40,965 nt of DNA from Planctomycetaceae bacterium (GTDB lineage: Bacteria > Planctomycetota > Planctomycetia > Pirellulales > PNKZ01). The stretch is taken from assembly GCA_016793115.1 (NCBI GenBank), contig JAEUIN010000079.1, positions 1-40,965 of the forward strand. The letters are read 5' to 3'. This document shows positions 38,748 to 40,965 of this stretch, one piece after another. Every line of letters begins with the position of its first letter. The first letter of the stretch is position 1. A program made the translations under genes and the position numbers. Below the pieces are notes generated by a model. That model was not told the origin of the DNA. It was given only the letters and a program-made list of their open reading frames with translations, and did not search any database.

Positions 38748-39393
38748 TCCGCTCCTGATCGAAGACGTCCGACTGGTACGACAGACTTGCTCGGCCGTGA
38801 CGGTCAAGTTCGACGACGGAGCCGTGGCCGATTTCTTCGACGCTTCGGTCGATCACGGCTTAATGCCGGAAAGATTTTCCCGCGTGTGGATTCATACGCA
38901 TCCGGGAAGCTCTCCGCACCCCAGCGCCGTCGACGAAGAGACGTTCGCCCGCGTCTTCGGCTCTTTCCACTGGAGCGTGATGTTCATTCTGGCTCGCGGC
39001 GGCGCGAGCTACGCTCGTTTGCAATATCGCCTCGGCCCCGGCGGCTCGTGGGAGATTCCGGTCGGTGTCGACTACACGCAGCCGTTTCCGGCGACCGACC
39101 ACGACGCCTGGCGCCGCGACTACGACGCTCTCGTCGCAACAGAGCCGGAGTTCAATTTTTCAGACCTGTTCGCGAGCCGTCGTCCGCCGGACGACTGGCC
39201 GTTCACCATTGACGAGTGGGAGGAACTGAACGATGGGACTTTTGGCGTCCGATCGCTTCGATCGGCAGAGCGGCTTGGTGCCGACGGACCGCTTGCAGAA
39301 TACTTGGGCGACGGTGATCGGCGTCGGCTCGATCGGCCGGCAAGTGGCGCTGCAATTAACGGCGTTGGGGATCCCGAAAATCCAATTGATTGA
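38557..39393 (+). CDS. JAMM/JAB-domain isopeptidase
   Basis: A 278-residue metalloprotease of the Mov34/JAB (Prok-JAB) class. The zinc-binding JAMM motif is complete: Glu53 in TTEIGGFG, His113 and His115 in [11 protein letters not shown], Ser123 and Asp126. It would cut the Gly70-Ala71 bond of the modifier and remove the modifier from targets. The ATG at 38557 has an AGAGGGA ribosome site at 7 nt and codon use with very high GC3, so I prefer it to the ATG at 38641 despite a 191-nt overlap with the E2 gene. The N-terminal 28 residues are very basic. The C-terminal 60 residues overlap the E1 gene. Confidence 0.88.
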   Translation: MLAKRRKKNARPSEKPNWKRNSQRNSAGMKPKLRFTPLAWAKLLCWRDLGTTEIGGFGISAAADPLLIEDVRLVRQTCSAVTVKFDDGAVADFFDASVDHGLMPERFSRVWIHTHPGSSPHPSAVDEETFARVFGSFHWSVMFILARGGASYARLQYRLGPGGSWEIPVGVDYTQPFPATDHDAWRRDYDALVATEPEFNFSDLFASRRPPDDWPFTIDEWEELNDGTFGVRSLRSAERLGADGPLAEYLGDGDRRRLDRPASGAAINGVGDPENPID

Positions 39394-39904
39394 TCCGGAC
39401 GAAGTCACGCGCACGAACATCACCAGCCAAGGCTATCTGACCGACGACATCGGCAGGCCGAAGGTGCAGGCCACCGGCGACGCCTGTCACCAGATTGAGC
39501 ATCGCTTGGCGGTCGAAGAGATCCACGATCGGTATCGCCGATCGCAGGACACCGGTCCCAATGTGTTTTGTTGCGTCGACAGTATTAGTGCGCGGGCCGC
39601 CATCTGGCGGTCCCAGCAATCTCGTTGCGAGTTCTGGGCCGACGGCCGGATGCTCGGCGAGTCGATTCGCGTCTTAGTCGCCGCCGCCGGTCAAGGACGT
39701 GAACACTACCCGACCACGCTTTTTGCGCAAGGAGAAGCTCAGGCCGGGAGTTGTACGTCACGTAGCACGATCTACGTCGCCAATCTTGCGGCGGCGCTGC
39801 TGATCCATCAGTTCGTGCGTCACTTGCGCGGCGCTGCACTCGAGCCCGACGCCCTGTTTCATCTCGCGGCCGGCGAATACGTCGTGCTGCCGACGACCGC
39901 CTAG
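39233..39904 (+). CDS. E1-like / ThiF-family adenylyltransferase
   Basis: A 223-residue ThiF/E1-like protein that would adenylate the modifier C-terminus and pass it to the E2. The nucleotide loop VIGVGSIG is at 28-35, acidic LIDPDEV at 52-58, Asn62, Lys77 in GRPKVQ, and Asp116 in [16 protein letters not shown] at 8-14 is the conserved N-terminal element. A likely catalytic Cys is Cys174 in AGSCTSRST. The usual Arg finger (NLxRQ) is replaced by NITSQ. It is a minimal E1 without an added ubiquitin-fold domain. The ATG at 39233 has a GGAGGA site; it starts 161 nt before the JAB stop. A strong terminator follows. Confidence 0.87.
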   Translation: MGLLASDRFDRQSGLVPTDRLQNTWATVIGVGSIGRQVALQLTALGIPKIQLIDPDEVTRTNITSQGYLTDDIGRPKVQATGDACHQIEHRLAVEEIHDRYRRSQDTGPNVFCCVDSISARAAIWRSQQSRCEFWADGRMLGESIRVLVAAAGQGREHYPTTLFAQGEAQAGSCTSRSTIYVANLAAALLIHQFVRHLRGAALEPDALFHLAAGEYVVLPTTA

Positions 39905-39937
39905 GCGGCGACCATTCTTGACGTTTTCTCGCTTTCG

Positions 39938-39976
39938 GGCCGTCGCATCGTCGTTGATGCGACGGCCTGTTCTTTT
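39938..39976 (+). terminator. Intrinsic terminator after the E1-like gene
   Basis: GGCCGTCGCATC and GATGCGACGGCC form a perfect 12-bp stem with a 6-nt loop, followed by TGTTCTTTTT. It lies 33 nt after the E1 stop and just before the ribosome site of the next small gene. Confidence 0.93.
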
Positions 39977-39994
39977 TACCGAAGGGAACACTCG

Positions 39995-40183
39995 ATGAGT
40001 CCTTTTGAACTGGAACGCGCCGTCGCCCAAGCGACAGGCGAATCGCGACGGGAAATTCGGCGCCGCGGTTTTCAGCCGCTGCCGCTTGCGGAGGAGTCTC
40101 GCGACGAGGTCGATGCGCACCTCGGCGTGATTGATTGGGACGTCCTGCAGGCCGAGCGCCCCGTGCTGTTTCCCGTGCGCTAG
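39995..40183 (+). CDS. Small conserved-type hypothetical protein
   Basis: A 62-residue soluble protein. A helix (FELERAVAQATGESRREIRRRGFQPLPL) is followed by an acidic end (WDVLQAERPVLF). The ERA-x-ATGE-x-x-x-x-IRRRGF pattern gives it the look of small planctomycete proteins found near mobile genes, but I cannot name the family. The AAGGGAA ribosome site is good. It follows the E1 terminator and may have its own promoter in the short gap. Confidence 0.65.
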   Translation: MSPFELERAVAQATGESRREIRRRGFQPLPLAEESRDEVDAHLGVIDWDVLQAERPVLFPVR

Positions 40184-40259
40184 GGAACGGCGTTACCCAT
40201 CAACCGAGTCGCTCATTTTTGAGCGCTCGTCTCACTCTCGTTTCGCAAAGGAGCGAATC

Positions 40260-40433
40260 ATGGGAGCGCGACAAAAACTGAATCGAGCCTACGTCAACGG
40301 GGCGCTCTTGTGCGCCGTGGGCGCCGGACTCGTCACGCAATCCGGCTTCGTATTCGTCATCGTGCTAGCGATTTGTTTGGGCTTAAACGTGAAAGACCGG
40401 TTGATTCGTCCGGACCATAACCGCCGGTTCTAA
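40260..40433 (+). CDS. Small membrane protein
   Basis: A 57-residue protein with two hydrophobic segments (about 12-26 and 29-43; AYVNGALLCAVGAGLV and GFVFVIVLAICLGL), a basic loop at the start and a polar RPDHNRRF end. The ATG at 40260 has an AAAGGAG site at an ideal distance. No family is recognised. It is the last gene before the IS110 edge. Confidence 0.65.
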   Translation: MGARQKLNRAYVNGALLCAVGAGLVTQSGFVFVIVLAICLGLNVKDRLIRPDHNRRF

Positions 40434-40457
40434 TCGCCGATGTTTACCGACGCTGCG

Positions 40458-40495
40458 CCTGGCGCCGTCCGGCGGGACGGCGCCAGGTCGCGTTT
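40458..40495 (+). terminator. Hairpin with weak T tract after the small membrane protein
   Basis: CCTGGCGCCGTCC and GGACGGCGCCAGG form a perfect 13-bp stem with a GGCG loop, followed after TCGCG by TTTTGCTT. It is a probable but not canonical terminator, 25 nt after the stop codon. Confidence 0.7.
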
Positions 40496-40668
40496 TGCTT
40501 ACTGGTATGAACGTGGTAGGCGGACGTGGTCCGCCTACTGGCTCGTCCTGCTTGACCGGGGTGTTATCGTGATTGCGCCGGGCCAGGGACGAGATGAGAC
40601 ATGTTGACCTTTGGAACCGCGACCGTGTGAGCGGGCCGTTCATCTCGGGGCCGGCCGTTGATAGCTAT
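40496..40668. other. Non-coding stretch with a perfect hairpin
   Basis: About 170 nt. It has a perfect 10-bp hairpin (GTAGGCGGAC, loop GTG, GTCCGCCTAC at 40516-40538). A frame through the hairpin (AYWYERGRRTWSAYWLVLLDRGVI-like, cut here) is protein-like but has no start codon. Function unknown. Confidence 0.4.
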
Positions 40669-40689
40669 GGGCTACGAGCCCGTTTTTTT
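40669..40689 (+). terminator. Short terminator before the IS110 gene
   Basis: GGGCT and AGCCC form a 5-bp stem with an ACG loop, followed by G and seven T residues. It separates upstream transcription from the insertion-sequence end. Confidence 0.65.
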
Positions 40690-40812
40690 AATTGGCCGCC
40701 CCCACCGGCCCACCCGGGTGAGCTTCGAGCTCGAAGAGGTAGTTGCCGTTCGGCCCACCGCTCGCGTTTCGCGAGCCGGCACCGCTCATACCGTGCGGAA
40801 GGAGGTCTGCGG
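40690..40812 (+). mobile_element. Candidate left-end non-coding region of an IS110-family element
   Basis: About 120 nt of structured non-coding DNA directly upstream of the IS110 transposase. It includes a 14-bp palindrome (CTTCGAGCTCGAAG at 40723-40736) and a CTCGCGTTTCGCGAG-type inverted repeat near 40760. In IS110-family elements the non-coding end next to the transposase can encode the bridge RNA that guides target choice. The exact ends are not visible and the element runs out of the window. Confidence 0.4.
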
Positions 40813-40965
40813 ATGACACGTTACATCGGCTTGGACGTTCATAAGCGGTTCGTCGAGTACTGCGTGCTCGACGCCGCGGGAAAGAAGTTGACGCGCGGCC
40901 AAACGCCGTGCGTCCGGTCGAGCCTGGAAGTCTTCGCGACGAAGATTCTGCAACCGACCGATCAC
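40813..40965 (+). CDS. IS110-family transposase, N-terminal part
   Basis: Fifty-one residues before the window edge. The start MTRYIGLDVHKRFVEYCVLD is the DEDD/RuvC-like N-terminus of IS110 transposases, with the first acidic residue in GLDVHK (Asp8). The ATG has GGAGG upstream at a good distance. The rest of the DEDD domain and the catalytic Ser domain lie beyond the window, so integrity cannot be judged. Confidence 0.85.
   Translation, partial: MTRYIGLDVHKRFVEYCVLDAAGKKLTRGQTPCVRSSLEVFATKILQPTDH

Larger units (their letters stand above)
27617..40440. mobile_element. Putative integrative element or genomic island
   Basis: From the divergent integrase start to the IS110 edge the gene content changes from core to accessory: two tyrosine recombinases, an excisionase-like HTH protein, a large serine recombinase, a gp88-like phage-type protein, unknown small proteins and the ubiquitin-like cassette. 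Boundaries are not defined: I found no tRNA or confident pair of direct repeats. The right part may extend beyond the window. The call rests on gene content alone. Confidence 0.5.

Overview
The window (about 41 kb, GC-rich, strong GC bias at third codon positions) looks like the chromosome of a planctomycete, probably near Pirellulales. The signs are a thiamine-phosphate synthase carrying a ThiD2-type domain, two secreted sulfatases side by side, a tad pilus locus with the planctomycete gene set, a fused MFS/spermidine-synthase-like membrane protein, and many small lineage-type hypothetical proteins. This assignment is inference from gene content; no rRNA or other phylogenetic marker is present.

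Layout. 1-12.4 kb is housekeeping: a partial C-terminus at the edge, a Clp_N/ThiD2/ThiE fusion (minus), a TPR membrane protein, clpC with its own terminator, an mlaE-mlaF-mlaD lipid-transport operon, a secreted Tyr/Gly-rich protein (minus) and a membrane protein with a spermidine-synthase-like domain (minus). 12.4-22.4 kb is a tad (Flp) pilus locus: pilin, a 35-residue membrane miniprotein, prepilin peptidase, TadE, CpaB, secretin and TadZ, then a strong intrinsic terminator, then TadA, TadB and TadC, closed by a patch of short tandem and inverted repeats. 22.9-27.5 kb holds an ammonium transporter and two sulfatases (minus).

27.6-41 kb is accessory DNA. It holds two tandem, paralogous tyrosine recombinases with unusual active-site residues, an excisionase-like HTH protein, a 497-residue protein of unknown function, and a large serine recombinase that begins with a hydrophobic segment. 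These are followed by a gp88-like protein and an unknown 240-residue protein. Next is a compact set encoding a complete ubiquitin-like cascade: a beta-grasp modifier, an E2 fused to a 21-cysteine RING-like region, a JAMM/JAB isopeptidase and an E1-like adenylyltransferase. Two small genes, a terminator-rich intergenic region and the start of an IS110-family transposase end the window.

The most interesting part is the ubiquitin-like set (37,363-39,904). It belongs to the broad class of bacterial Ubl-E2-JAB-E1 operons, some of which (Bil/Bub type) act in phage defence, but its details are unusual. The E2 carries its own RING-like module. The modifier ends in a single Gly followed by three Ala, so it would need trimming. 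A perfect 16-bp terminator lies between the modifier and the enzymes. The E2, JAB and E1 genes occupy three successive reading frames and overlap by 191 and 161 nt. Its neighbourhood of recombinases and a phage-type gene suggests that it travels on an integrative element.
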